Assembly: GCA_045530725.1 (NCBI GenBank)
Contig: JAZSCT010000009.1
Coordinates: 1 to 64,000, forward strand
Length of the DNA stretch: 64,000 bases
From: SIG435 sp045530725
Lineage (GTDB): Bacteria > Bacillota > Clostridia > UMGS1810
Direction: 5' to 3'
Part shown: piece after piece, positions 26,833-34,922 of the stretch
Layout: each line of letters begins with the position of its first letter
Numbering within the stretch: position 1 is the first letter of the stretch
Translations under genes and position numbers: made by a program
The notes under the pieces: model-generated
What the model saw: the letters and a program-made list of their open reading frames with translations, nothing else
Database searches by the model: none
Told to the model about the DNA's origin: nothing

Positions 26833-27131
26833 AAAAAAAAATCTCACCCTCCAAGAATAATCCTGAGGACGAGATAAAAAAGTCTCGCGGTACCACCTCT
26901 GGTTCGTCACTCCCTCACAGGAGTAACCTCATCAGGTACGGAGCATATAGCCATATACCTTAGTGCTATGACGGGCACACCCGTTGCAGCCTACTGTCAT
27001 TTCGGTGCACAACTCGCAAAATGTATTCAGTGATATCCTCCCCATTGCCTCGCAGCAACCGGCAACTCTCTCAAGGTTCGAAATATCCCTACTTGTTTCT
27101 GGTCATCGTCTTTGTATGTATTAAAAACTAT
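26833..27131 (-). promoter_or_regulatory. T-box riboswitch (specifier probably UAC, Tyr)
   Basis: The transcribed leader (minus strand) contains the hallmark T-box AGAGGTGGTACCGCG at about 26889-26903, a stem I region with the distal CTGCGAGG segment, and an intrinsic terminator: an 11-bp stem with two G.U pairs (26841-26851 with 26865-26875) followed by a U-run. The alternative antiterminator pairs the T-box with the downstream CCTC. In the 3' side of stem I the sequence TGAATACAT suggests specifier UAC (Tyr) at 27023-27025; AAU (Asn) is the frame alternative. Uncharged tRNA would allow read-through into the symporter gene 48 bp on. The T-box is certain; the specifier is moderately sure. Confidence 0.93.
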
Positions 27132-27137
27132 GTGTCT

Positions 27138-27166
27138 ATTATATAACCTGCATATAAATTTGTCAA
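27138..27166 (-). promoter_or_regulatory. Consensus promoter of the T-box operon
   Basis: Minus strand TTGACA, 17-base spacer, TATAAT; a perfect sigma-A consensus. Predicted transcription start near 27131 gives a leader of about 300 nt to the terminator. Confidence 0.9.
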
Positions 27167-27218
27167 GAATTTTGTAAAACTTTTTTGCTTTTTGTTAATT
27201 TATTTCCTTATCCATTAT

Positions 27219-27249
27219 AAAAGCGATGCAGAAACTCTGCACCGCTTTT
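27219..27249 (-). terminator. Terminator of the amino-acid ABC transporter operon
   Basis: A 14-bp stem with one mismatch (27219-27232 with 27236-27249), A-rich left flank and T-rich right flank, 13 bp after the substrate-binding protein stop. Confidence 0.8.
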
Positions 27250-27262
27250 AATGTGATATCAA

Positions 27263-28009
27263 TTATCCAAGATATTTTGCTGAAAATTCTTCGATTTTCT
27301 TTTCTTCTTTCATTTTCTTGATAGAAGCGTTTACTTTTTCAAGAAGTTCTGTGTTGCCCTTCTTGATAGCAATAGCGTATTCTTCAACACCAAATGCTTC
27401 GTTGTCTTCTACAATCTTAAGGCCTTCGTTATCTTCTACATACTTGCCTGCTGTTGCAGAGTCGATAACAACAACATCTGCTTTGCCATTAACAAGTTCC
27501 ATGATAGCGTCTGTGCCCTTCTTGAATGAGATGTATTCATATCCAAGAGTGTCCTTAACAACTGTTTCTCCTGTATATCCTTCGATAACTGCGATCTTTT
27601 TGCCTTCCATATCAGAAGCCTTTGCAATATCGGAATCTTCCTTAACAATCATAACCTGTGTTGCAACATAATATGATTCAGAGAAATCTACTGATTTGAG
27701 TCTTTCTTCAGTTACAGTCATACCTGCGATAACCGCATCTATCTGACCGTTTTCCAATGCAGCGAGAAGAGAACCGAATTCCATGTTTTCGATCTTAACT
27801 TCTTTGCCGATGTCTTTACCGATCTGATCTGCGATTGCCATATCGATACCATCGAAGTCACCGATTACGCCGCCTGCTTTGATAAACTCAAATGGAGGGA
27901 ATTCAGCGTTTGTACCGAATTTGATTGATGCTGTTTCAGTTGATGAACATGCTGTGAATACAGCAACGAGCATAACAACTGCCAATACTACTGATAAAAG
28001 TTTTTTCAT
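27263..28009 (-). CDS. Amino-acid ABC transporter substrate-binding lipoprotein
   Basis: A 248-residue family-3 solute-binding protein. Residues 1-21 are a lipoprotein signal with lipobox FTAC (Cys21). The body has the polar amino-acid binder pattern FGTNAEFPPFEF, DGIDMAIADQIGKDIG, NGQIDAVIAGMTVTEERLKSVDFSESYY, and a C-terminal YAIAIKKGNTELLEKVNASI. It would capture a polar amino acid outside the membrane for the permease and ATPase encoded just upstream. Ligand identity cannot be told. Confidence 0.93.
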   Translation of the reverse strand: MKKLLSVVLAVVMLVAVFTACSSTETASIKFGTNAEFPPFEFIKAGGVIGDFDGIDMAIADQIGKDIGKEVKIENMEFGSLLAALENGQIDAVIAGMTVTEERLKSVDFSESYYVATQVMIVKEDSDIAKASDMEGKKIAVIEGYTGETVVKDTLGYEYISFKKGTDAIMELVNGKADVVVIDSATAGKYVEDNEGLKIVEDNEAFGVEEYAIAIKKGNTELLEKVNASIKKMKEEKKIEEFSAKYLG

Positions 28010-28070
28010 GTTTGTTTACTCCTTTTTTAAATAAATATTAATTAAAGAATTTACTATGTAAACTCTCAAA

Positions 28071-28793
28071 TTACAATACTTTGCTTAAGAACTCTTTTGT
28101 CCTTTCGTTCTTTGGGTTTGAAAAAATTTCTTCAGGTGTACCTGATTCCATAATCACGCCCTGATCCATAAAGAGTACCCTTGTTCCCACTTCTCTTGCA
28201 AATCCCATTTCGTGTGTGACTACTACCATAGTCATACCGGATTTGGCAAGGTCTTTCATAACATCAAGCACTTCTCCTACCATTTCGGGATCCAGGGCTG
28301 ATGTAGGCTCGTCAAAAAGCATTATTTCAGGCTCCATTGCCAATGCTCTTGCGATGGCAACTCTCTGCATCTGTCCACCGGAAAGTTGTGCAGGATAAGA
28401 ATCTGCCTTATCTACAAGCCCTACTGTTTCAAGAAGCCCCAGTGCTTTTTCTTTCGCCTGTTCTTTGGTCATCTTTTTAAGAAGTGTAGGTGCCAAAGTG
28501 ATATTATCCATAATGGACAGGTGATTGAAGAGGTTGAATCTCTGAAATACCATGCCCATTTTCTGTCTGATTTTGTTTACATCCACCTTGGGAGCGTTGA
28601 TACATTCGTCATCTATGTAGATTTCTCCGCTGGTAGGTACTTCCAGAAGATTGAGACATCTTAAGAATGTACTTTTTCCCGATCCTGAAGGACCGATCAC
28701 AACAACAACTTCGCCCGGTTTGATATGCTCGTCTATGCCTGATAGCACCTCAAGGTTACCGAAACTTTTGTGTAAATTATTGACCTTTATCAT
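28071..28793 (-). CDS. Polar amino-acid ABC transporter ATPase
   Basis: A 240-residue ABC ATPase of the GlnQ/HisP type. Walker A GPSGSGKSTFLRCLN (residues about 34-48), Q-loop VFQRFNLFNHL, signature LSGGQMQRVAIARALAMEP, Walker B IMLFDEPTSALDPEMV, and switch VVVTHEMGFAREV. It follows the permease after 15 bp and is followed by the binding-protein gene. Confidence 0.95.
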   Translation of the reverse strand: MIKVNNLHKSFGNLEVLSGIDEHIKPGEVVVVIGPSGSGKSTFLRCLNLLEVPTSGEIYIDDECINAPKVDVNKIRQKMGMVFQRFNLFNHLSIMDNITLAPTLLKKMTKEQAKEKALGLLETVGLVDKADSYPAQLSGGQMQRVAIARALAMEPEIMLFDEPTSALDPEMVGEVLDVMKDLAKSGMTMVVVTHEMGFAREVGTRVLFMDQGVIMESGTPEEIFSNPKNERTKEFLSKVL

Positions 28794-28808
28794 TTCTTTC
28801 CCTCCCGA

Positions 28809-29507
28809 CTATCTGTTATCTGAACGCCTTAAGATCGCTTCTATGCGACCGAGAAGGATTGTTAGAATCTTAATAAGTACAAAGTAGATTATGGCTGTAC
28901 CAATCAATGGCATAAATGCTGTATATGTAGTACTTCTTATCATATCGCCCGCCTTCTGGATATCCACAAGACCGACGTAACCTACAATGGCAGTTTCTTT
29001 GATAAGAACGATAAATTCGTTACAAAATGCAGGGAAGATATTCTTGGCAGCCTGAGGAAGAACGATTCTCATCATTGTCTGTCTTCCGTTAAGACCAAGT
29101 GAACGGCCTGCTTCTGTCTGACCGATATCTATAGACAAAATACCTGCTCTTATAATCTCTGATACATATGCACCGGAATTGATACCAAATGCAATCGCCG
29201 CAATAATCCATTTTTCAAGTTCGACAGATGCAAAGATAACAAAGTAGATAATCATAAGTTGTGTAACAGAAGGTGTACCTCTGATAACATCTGTATAAAC
29301 TGTTCCTATTGAATTGAGAAGTTTATTCTTTGAAAGATTGCACAATGCAATAAGCAGACCTATTACAATACCGATTGTTATTGCAAGAAGTGAAACCTTT
29401 ATGCTGACACCGATACCCTTTACCAAGAGCATATATCTGTCGTCTTCAATAAAGCAGAAAATAAATTTATCTACTATTCCTGCCCACCACAGACTTAACC
29501 ATTCCAT
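28809..29507 (-). CDS. Polar amino-acid ABC transporter permease
   Basis: A 232-residue HisM/GlnP-type permease with about five transmembrane helices. The region VYTDVIRGTPSVTQLMIIYF and the EAA loop EAGRSLGLNGRQTMMRIVLPQAAK are the family signatures; the EAA loop contacts the ATPase. First gene of a three-gene operon with its own promoter. Confidence 0.94.
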   Translation of the reverse strand: MEWLSLWWAGIVDKFIFCFIEDDRYMLLVKGIGVSIKVSLLAITIGIVIGLLIALCNLSKNKLLNSIGTVYTDVIRGTPSVTQLMIIYFVIFASVELEKWIIAAIAFGINSGAYVSEIIRAGILSIDIGQTEAGRSLGLNGRQTMMRIVLPQAAKNIFPAFCNEFIVLIKETAIVGYVGLVDIQKAGDMIRSTTYTAFMPLIGTAIIYFVLIKILTILLGRIEAILRRSDNR

Positions 29508-29572
29508 TTATCTTTCTCCTTTTCGTAAGGTATGTTTATGTATAAAATTTGAATTTATTCATAATCATACAT

Positions 29573-29601
29573 ATATTATCACATTATTATACATAATGCA
29601 A
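29573..29601 (-). promoter_or_regulatory. Promoter of the amino-acid ABC operon
   Basis: Minus strand TTGCAT, 17-base spacer, TAATAT, about 65 bp before the permease start. Confidence 0.6.
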
Positions 29602-29608
29602 GGCTTTT

Positions 29609-30217
29609 CTACTGTATTTTCTCAAAATCCGATGCAGGATGCTTGCATAAAGGACAAATGAAATCCTCAGGCAAAGGCTCTCCTTCATATACATAACCAC
29701 AGATTTTACACACGTAGCCCGTTTTCTTTTTTTCATTCTGAGGTTTTGGCTTCACATTGTCAAAATAATACTGATATGTCATAGATTTTGAGTCATTCAA
29801 TACTTTTGTCTCTGTGACTTCGCACACAAACAATGTGTGAGTAGAAAAATCAACAGTTTCTTTCACATCACAACTTATATATGCATTTGTCATGTAAGGG
29901 ATATAGGTAATGCCGTTGTCTGCTCTTTTTACTGTCATATTGGAAAACTTGTCTGTATCTCTTCCTGACTGAAAACCAAAATGCTTAAACACTTCAAAGG
30001 CACCATCTTCTGAAATGACGGAAACATTAAGTTTCTTTGTGTTCATAATCATATCATGAGTGTAGTTGGATTTGTTGACTGCTACAGTTATCATAATCGG
30101 GTCAACTGTTATCTGTGTAACGGTATTTACGATACAACCGTTATCCTTATCCCCTTCTTTTGCAGTCAGAACAAAAAGTCCGTAACTTAATTTAAACATT
30201 GCACTGTTGTCAATCAT
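29609..30217 (-). CDS. Flavin reductase-rubredoxin fusion (high-molecular-weight rubredoxin, Hrb type)
   Basis: About 202 residues. Residues 1-155 form a flavin reductase-like split-barrel domain that binds FMN (FKLSYGLFVLTAKEGDKDNGCIVNTVTQIT, then VAVNKSNYTHDMI). The C-terminal 40 residues are a rubredoxin (CKICGYVYEGEPLPEDFICPLCK) with the four iron-binding cysteines. The same fusion in Moorella, Hrb, passes electrons from NAD(P)H to flavodiiron proteins for O2 or NO detoxification. No flavodiiron gene is adjacent. Start at 30217 is preferred because AAAGG lies 9 bases upstream; 30223 is too close. Confidence 0.9.
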   Translation of the reverse strand: MIDNSAMFKLSYGLFVLTAKEGDKDNGCIVNTVTQITVDPIMITVAVNKSNYTHDMIMNTKKLNVSVISEDGAFEVFKHFGFQSGRDTDKFSNMTVKRADNGITYIPYMTNAYISCDVKETVDFSTHTLFVCEVTETKVLNDSKSMTYQYYFDNVKPKPQNEKKKTGYVCKICGYVYEGEPLPEDFICPLCKHPASDFEKIQ

Positions 30218-30240
30218 AATCATAATCCTTTCTTTTATGT

Positions 30241-30262
30241 TTTAGGGACAAATCCTATTTCG
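30241..30262 (+). repeat. Dispersed GGGACG-type repeat, degenerate copy
   Basis: TTTAGGGACAAATCCTATTT lies in the leader region of the Hrb gene. It matches, with substitutions, the repeats at 30394-30420, 49781-49806 (reverse) and 55236-55261 (reverse). Confidence 0.5.
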
Positions 30263-30287
30263 CATGATTTTTAAATGATGTGTCTAT

Positions 30288-30315
30288 ATATTACTATCTT
30301 GCTTTACTTTTGCAA
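30288..30315 (-). promoter_or_regulatory. Putative promoter of the Hrb gene
   Basis: Minus strand TTGCAA, 16-base spacer, TAATAT, about 70 bp before the start. Confidence 0.5.
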
Positions 30316-30393
30316 TAATATTCTTATGTTTATGATAGTCATATTCTTCCAACTTCATATTATCAAAAAGTTATATTTGTGTCAATATTTAAC

Positions 30394-30420
30394 GGTTCAG
30401 GGACGGATCCTTTTTCGTGA
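30394..30420 (+). repeat. Dispersed GGGACG-type repeat
   Basis: The core GGGACGGATCCTTTTTCGT is shared with copies at 49781-49806 and 55236-55261 (both inverted) and a degenerate copy at 30241-30262. It lies in the otherwise empty gap 30224-30425 beside a terminator. Confidence 0.6.
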
Positions 30421-30425
30421 AAAAC

Positions 30426-30451
30426 AATCCCCCGAAATTTTTCGGGGGATT
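30426..30451 (-). terminator. Terminator of the AspT-like exporter gene
   Basis: A 12-bp GC-rich perfect stem (AATCCCCCGAAA pairs with its complement to 30451) followed on the minus strand by TTGTTTTTC, 8 bp after the stop. Confidence 0.85.
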
Positions 30452-30458
30452 AAGTAAA

Positions 30459-31715
30459 TTAAAATATAATATTTATCATCTGTGAAACTATCACAACTGC
30501 CACAAGTGCTATAGGATATGTAGCCGCATATGCCGCTGCAACATCCTCTGTACCTGCAACATGAATAAGTGTACCAAGTGCGGGTGTACTTGTCATACCG
30601 CCTGTGATAGAACCAAGAATATTCAGAAGATCAATCTTAAGAATATATTTTGCAAAGAAAAATCCTATTATCATCGGGATGATTGTCATAAGCACTCCGT
30701 AGAAGAAATATGCTATCTGGAATTCCTGAACAAATCTCTGTCCGCCTGAAATTCCCGCACCGATAAGAAACAGCATAAGACCAAATTCTCTGAACACCTT
30801 CAGAGTGGTAACAGATGGCATAACGGAAACTCTGCCGAATCTTCCGAAATGTCCCAGTACCAATGATACAAGAAGACATCCACCTGTAGTAGTGAGAGAA
30901 AACGTAGTTCCCGAAAGTCCATCTGATGAAAGGGGAATCTTTATCATTCCAAAAAATATTCCAATTATTGCCGCCAATGCAAAAGGCGCAATGCCGAAAT
31001 CATCAATCTCAATAAGTTTCCCTTTATATGAATCTTCTTTTACCGTAGCGCCTGATGCTTTGACAAGTTTTGCCTTTTCTTCATCCATATTGACCTTGAG
31101 AATCTTCGGCATAAGCTGAACAAAAAGCACAACACCTATTACACCGAATATGTAGGCAATACCATACCCTACGGATACAATGGATTCAAGTTCTGATCCT
31201 GCAGTTGCCTTGGCTGCAGAAAAAGCAGGAGTAGATGTAAGAGCACCTGCAAAAAGTCCCGACATCATAGCACCCAGTTTGTCTGCATCTGTTTCACCAA
31301 GGGCTATTCCAAGATATGTGCATCCTATGGCAACAATACCACCTGCCACAATTATTACAAATCCCAAAAGCACATATGACTTAAAATTCTTTTTCATATT
31401 TGAAAAGAATTTTGGTCCTGCTATAAATCCTACAGATGTGACAAAAAGAATAAGTCCTATATTTTCAATAATCTTCAATGCATTTGAAACATAACTCATT
31501 GCCTCATCGCCTGATGACAAAGTAAGTTGTGCAATAAGATTGTTATAGAAAAAGCATCCGAAGATAAGTGCAACAAGAAATACCCCTGCAGTACCTAATG
31601 ATACACCCTTGATTGTGATACGTCCTATTGCATATCCTATAACGGCGATTGCCATTACACAAAAGAGAAGAAATGTTATCCCTGTAATAGGAATAACTCC
31701 ACCCAACAATGTCAT
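30459..31715 (-). CDS. AspT/SucE-type antiporter, putative succinate exporter
   Basis: About 418 residues with some 10-12 transmembrane helices arranged as two AspT/YidE/YbjL repeats (first around GFIAGPKFFSNMKKNFKSY and MSGLFAGALTSTPAFSAA; second around GGQRFVQEFQ and ITGGMTSTPALGTLIH). The two matching G-x-x-T-S-T-P-A motifs mark the duplication. It lacks the RCK/TrkA-C domains found between the halves in the usual ~550-residue members. Corynebacterium SucE, a succinate exporter, is in this family. It follows the fumarate reductase operon after a terminator, so succinate export is the best guess. Start 31715 has AGAGG upstream; 31778 would lie in the terminator. Confidence 0.8.
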   Translation of the reverse strand: MTLLGGVIPITGITFLLFCVMAIAVIGYAIGRITIKGVSLGTAGVFLVALIFGCFFYNNLIAQLTLSSGDEAMSYVSNALKIIENIGLILFVTSVGFIAGPKFFSNMKKNFKSYVLLGFVIIVAGGIVAIGCTYLGIALGETDADKLGAMMSGLFAGALTSTPAFSAAKATAGSELESIVSVGYGIAYIFGVIGVVLFVQLMPKILKVNMDEEKAKLVKASGATVKEDSYKGKLIEIDDFGIAPFALAAIIGIFFGMIKIPLSSDGLSGTTFSLTTTGGCLLVSLVLGHFGRFGRVSVMPSVTTLKVFREFGLMLFLIGAGISGGQRFVQEFQIAYFFYGVLMTIIPMIIGFFFAKYILKIDLLNILGSITGGMTSTPALGTLIHVAGTEDVAAAYAATYPIALVAVVIVSQMINIIF

Positions 31716-31747
31716 TGTATTAAACCTCTTTTCAGAAATATTGTTTA

Positions 31748-31782
31748 TTTTGTGGGATGCGGAATCTCCACACCCCACAAAA
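31748..31782 (-). terminator. Terminator of the hydrogenase-fumarate reductase operon
   Basis: On the minus-strand RNA a 16-bp stem with two G.U pairs (31748-31763 with 31767-31782), starting 4 bp after the frdA stop. The following AAATAAACAA has few U residues, so some read-through into the AspT-like gene is likely. Confidence 0.65.
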
Positions 31783-31786
31783 CAGA

Positions 31787-33385
31787 TTATCTTTTGTTTG
31801 TATAATCAGGAAGAAGTTTTGGTGACACTTCTTCTGTATTGATATTTGCTTTGAGAATTTCTTCTTCATAAGCATCAACATGACTTAATGTAAGTTTGCC
31901 TAAAGTTGTGGTCTTACTCTTTTTTGCAGCATTCTTACCGGCGCTTCTTCCAAATACAATAATATCAAGAAGTGAGTTACCCATAAGTCTGTTTTTGCCA
32001 TGGATTCCTCCTACTGCCTCACCTGCAACAAATAGGTTTTCCACATTTGTTGTCATACAGTCTGCATCAATATCAAGACCGCCGTTCTGATAGTGAAGTG
32101 TAGGATATACGATGATAGGCTCTTTGCGGATATCTATGCCGTATTTAGCGAACATTCTCATCATAGCGGGAATTCTCTTTTCGATTGTGCCTTCACCACC
32201 GATTTTTTCTATCATAGGAGTGTCAAGCCACACACCGAGACCATTGCCTGTTTCCACACCATTACCTCTTTCATTACATTCACGAATAATGGATGCGGCA
32301 GAAACATCACGGGTTTCCAACGGATGCATAAACACTTCGCCCTTGGCATTTACAAGTTTTGCACCAAGTGAACGTACCTTTTCTGTAACCAGAGCACCGA
32401 AAATCTGCTCAGGATATGCGGCACCTGTAGGATGATACTGCAGAGTTTCTGCATAGAGAAGTTTCGCTCCTGCACGGTATCCCAGCACCAATCCGTCGGC
32501 TGTTGCACCGTAGTGGTTGGAAGTCGGGAATCCCTGATAATGCATTCTTCCTGCACCGCCTGTGGCGATTACAACGGTTTTTGCCCTTGCAACAAGGATT
32601 TCTTCTGTTTCCATATTAAGAAGAACCGCACCTGCTGCCTTGCCTTCTTCGTCAAGAATAAGTTCTATTGCTGAAGTGAAGTCAACCACGGGTATCTGTC
32701 TGTTTAAGACTTCATCACGTAGAGTACGCATAATTTCTGCACCGGAATAGTCCTTTGCAGCGTGCATTCTCTTTCTGGAAGTGCCGCCACCGTGTGTGGT
32801 GATCATTTTTCCCTCTTCATCCTTGTCAAACTCAACCCCAAGTTCTGATAACCACAAAATCGCATCAGGAGCATCACACACAAGTTTTGACAAAAGTTCT
32901 CTCTTAGCGGCAAAATGACCGCCACCAAATGCATCTACAAAGTGTATTGCAGGAGAGTCATTTTCTTTGTCAGCTGCCTGAATACCGCCTTCTGCCATCA
33001 TAGTATTTGCATCACCAATACGGAGTTTTGTGACAACCATAACATCTGCACCTGATTCATGTGCCTCAATTGCGGCAGATGAACCTGCACCACCGCCACC
33101 GATAACCAGTACATCCACATCATAATCAGGATTTGTAAGATCTATTTCCTTATCCCTGATACGGCTGTGTGCCTGAAGAGTTGCCGCAAGTTCAAAAGGA
33201 ACTTTATCCCCTTTATTAGGCCCGATTTTAAGTTCATCGAACTGATCTTCTCTGTAATCAGGATGAAATGCCTTTAGCAAATCTTCCTTTTGTTTTGCAG
33301 TCATTCTTTCAGGCTCAAAACTTGTATTTTTTTCTCTTGCTGCTTCTACAAGTTTAATAGATTCTGTAAAATTTTCTGAATACAT
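31787..33385 (-). CDS. Soluble fumarate reductase flavoprotein subunit (TfrA/FrdA-like)
   Basis: A 532-residue flavoprotein. FAD Rossmann motif VIGGGGAGSSAA (94-105). Fumarate reductase/succinate dehydrogenase catalytic residues are all present: His318 (HPTG), Arg359 (ETRD), His431 (LHYQNGG) and Arg466 (GKNRLMGNSL). At the covalent-FAD position of membrane-bound enzymes (SHTVAAEGG) it has Asn127 in ANTMMAEGG, so FAD is predicted non-covalent. An 85-residue N-terminal extension precedes the Rossmann fold. No anchor or cytochrome b subunit is encoded. With its Fe-S partner and the Flx-Hdr genes upstream it should reduce fumarate to succinate in the cytoplasm. L-aspartate oxidase was considered; no nad genes are near and the Fe-S partner argues against it. 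Confidence 0.9.
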   Translation of the reverse strand: MYSENFTESIKLVEAAREKNTSFEPERMTAKQKEDLLKAFHPDYREDQFDELKIGPNKGDKVPFELAATLQAHSRIRDKEIDLTNPDYDVDVLVIGGGGAGSSAAIEAHESGADVMVVTKLRIGDANTMMAEGGIQAADKENDSPAIHFVDAFGGGHFAAKRELLSKLVCDAPDAILWLSELGVEFDKDEEGKMITTHGGGTSRKRMHAAKDYSGAEIMRTLRDEVLNRQIPVVDFTSAIELILDEEGKAAGAVLLNMETEEILVARAKTVVIATGGAGRMHYQGFPTSNHYGATADGLVLGYRAGAKLLYAETLQYHPTGAAYPEQIFGALVTEKVRSLGAKLVNAKGEVFMHPLETRDVSAASIIRECNERGNGVETGNGLGVWLDTPMIEKIGGEGTIEKRIPAMMRMFAKYGIDIRKEPIIVYPTLHYQNGGLDIDADCMTTNVENLFVAGEAVGGIHGKNRLMGNSLLDIIVFGRSAGKNAAKKSKTTTLGKLTLSHVDAYEEEILKANINTEEVSPKLLPDYTNKR

Positions 33386-33397
33386 AAAGGCACCTCC

Positions 33398-34072
33398 CTA
33401 TTTCTCAATTTCTCTTGTATTATAAAGTTCTTTCATTTCATCAATCGGTTTGCCCATAAGACCTTCAATAAGTTCTTTGAATGTGCCATCATTGATTTCC
33501 TTTACTCTGTCTTCAAGGTGATCGCATTTTGGAGCAAGGTATTTACCGTTGATTCTTCTTGCAAGCATACCTACCTGAGGATGGGAAATACCTGCAGGGC
33601 ATCTTGAAGAACAAACTCCGCACATTACACAGTCGAAGGATTCTTCTGCACACTTTTCGAATTCGCCTCGTTGTGCATAAGCAATGTATTGCATAACATT
33701 AAGCCCCTGAGTACAACTCTTGGTACATGCATTACATCCTATACAAGCATAGATTTCAGGATAAAGTTGCATCATAACAGATTCTGTAGTTGACACCTTT
33801 TCAATATCATAAACTTCCTTTACCAACGGGAAAAAAGGAAGTGTTGCAATATACATATTGTCTTCAACTTTGGTCTGACAGGCAAGACAAGCCTTAAGTT
33901 CCTTGTCACCTTTGATTCTGTATATTGTTGCACAGGCACCGCAGAAACCATTTCTGCATCCACAGCCTCTCACCAGTTTGTATCCGGCATATTCCATAGC
34001 GCACATAATGGTCAAGTTTTCAGGGACCTGATATTTCTTTCCAAACAGGAAGATATTTACCATTTTTTCCAT
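33398..34072 (-). CDS. Fumarate reductase iron-sulfur subunit (TfrB/FrdB-like)
   Basis: About 224 residues. The N-terminal plant-type [2Fe-2S] domain has C-G-C-R-N-G-F-C-G-A-C followed by the fourth Cys in LKACLAC; the C-terminal part has two [4Fe-4S]-type motifs, CIGCNACTKSCTQG and CVMCGVCSSRCPAG. This matches the N-terminal two-thirds of TfrB; the C-terminal CCG (HdrB-like) domain of archaeal TfrB is missing, but a separate HdrB is in the operon. Start at 34072 has a strong GGAGG 8 bases upstream; the longer frame begins inside the previous gene. It should wire electrons to the flavoprotein encoded 12 bp downstream. Confidence 0.88.
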   Translation of the reverse strand: MEKMVNIFLFGKKYQVPENLTIMCAMEYAGYKLVRGCGCRNGFCGACATIYRIKGDKELKACLACQTKVEDNMYIATLPFFPLVKEVYDIEKVSTTESVMMQLYPEIYACIGCNACTKSCTQGLNVMQYIAYAQRGEFEKCAEESFDCVMCGVCSSRCPAGISHPQVGMLARRINGKYLAPKCDHLEDRVKEINDGTFKELIEGLMGKPIDEMKELYNTREIEK

Positions 34073-34088
34073 TTGTTTTTCCTCCTTA

Positions 34089-34922
34089 TCAATATTCATC
34101 AGGCAATTCGTCCAGTTCATCACAACGGAAAACAGGACCGTCTTTGCACACGTATTTGGAACCGATATTGCATCTGCCGCACTTACCTATACCGCATTTC
34201 ATCTTAAGTTCCATTGTGGTATATACCTGTGTCTTATCAAAGCCCATTTCTATAAGTCCTTCAAGGGTAAACTTAATCATAACAGGAGGACCGCAAAGAA
34301 CAACTGTTTTATTAAGGTCGAAGCCAAGTTCCTTTACATAACTTGGAACAAAGCCCACATGACCGTCCCAGCCTTCCTGCTCTCTGTCAATGGTAAGATG
34401 AACAAATACATTTTCATCCTTTACCCATTCTTCTATGATTTCATTGTAATCAACAAGGTCTTCTTTACTTCTTGAACCATATACAATATCAATTCTGCCG
34501 TATTCATTTCTATAATGTCTGCAGTAATTGATTACAGATCTTAAAGGTGCAAGACCGATACCGCCTGCAATGAAGAGAAGGTCTTTGCCTTTGAATTCTT
34601 CATCCACAGGAAATGGTCTTCCGTAAGGTCCTCTTACAGTAAGTTGCTGTCCCGCTTCCGCCTGATGAAGCCACTCGGTTACACAACCGCATTTCTTGAT
34701 GGAAAACTCCATATATTGTTCATTTGTAGGTGAACTTGTGATAGAAAACATCGCTTCTCCTACTCCAGGGATAGAAAGCATTGCACATTGTCCCGGTTTG
34801 TGAGAAAATGGTTTTTTGCCATCGGGAGTTACTACACGGAAGGTCTTTACATCGGGAGTGTCAATACGCACGTCTGTGATAACGCCCAATACGGGAATCA
34901 AAGATTCATTAACTGTATTCAT
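34089..34922 (-). CDS. FlxA-like NAD(P)H-binding flavoprotein (PyrK/AsrB type)
   Basis: A 277-residue ferredoxin-NAD(P) reductase-like protein. FAD-binding motif FSITSSPT (about 56-63) and GPYGRPFPVD, nucleotide-binding motif FIAGGIGLAPLRSVI (about 112), CGPP near 213, and a C-terminal [2Fe-2S] motif C-G-I-G-K-C-G-R-C with a further Cys in YVCKDGP. Closest families: AsrB, PyrK, and FlxA of FlxABCD-HdrABC. It would oxidise NADH and feed electrons through FlxB/C and FlxD to HdrA. Its start touches the stop of the previous gene. Confidence 0.85.
   Translation of the reverse strand: MNTVNESLIPVLGVITDVRIDTPDVKTFRVVTPDGKKPFSHKPGQCAMLSIPGVGEAMFSITSSPTNEQYMEFSIKKCGCVTEWLHQAEAGQQLTVRGPYGRPFPVDEEFKGKDLLFIAGGIGLAPLRSVINYCRHYRNEYGRIDIVYGSRSKEDLVDYNEIIEEWVKDENVFVHLTIDREQEGWDGHVGFVPSYVKELGFDLNKTVVLCGPPVMIKFTLEGLIEMGFDKTQVYTTMELKMKCGIGKCGRCNIGSKYVCKDGPVFRCDELDELPDEY

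Noticed and set aside
27000..27130. Small plus-strand RNA or gene in the symporter leader region
   Set aside because: The minus-strand T-box with promoter and terminator explains the structure fully.
31787..33385. L-aspartate oxidase (NadB), suggested by the non-covalent FAD motif
   Set aside because: An adjacent Fe-S subunit, fumarase and Flx-Hdr genes, and no nadA or nadC, favour fumarate reductase.
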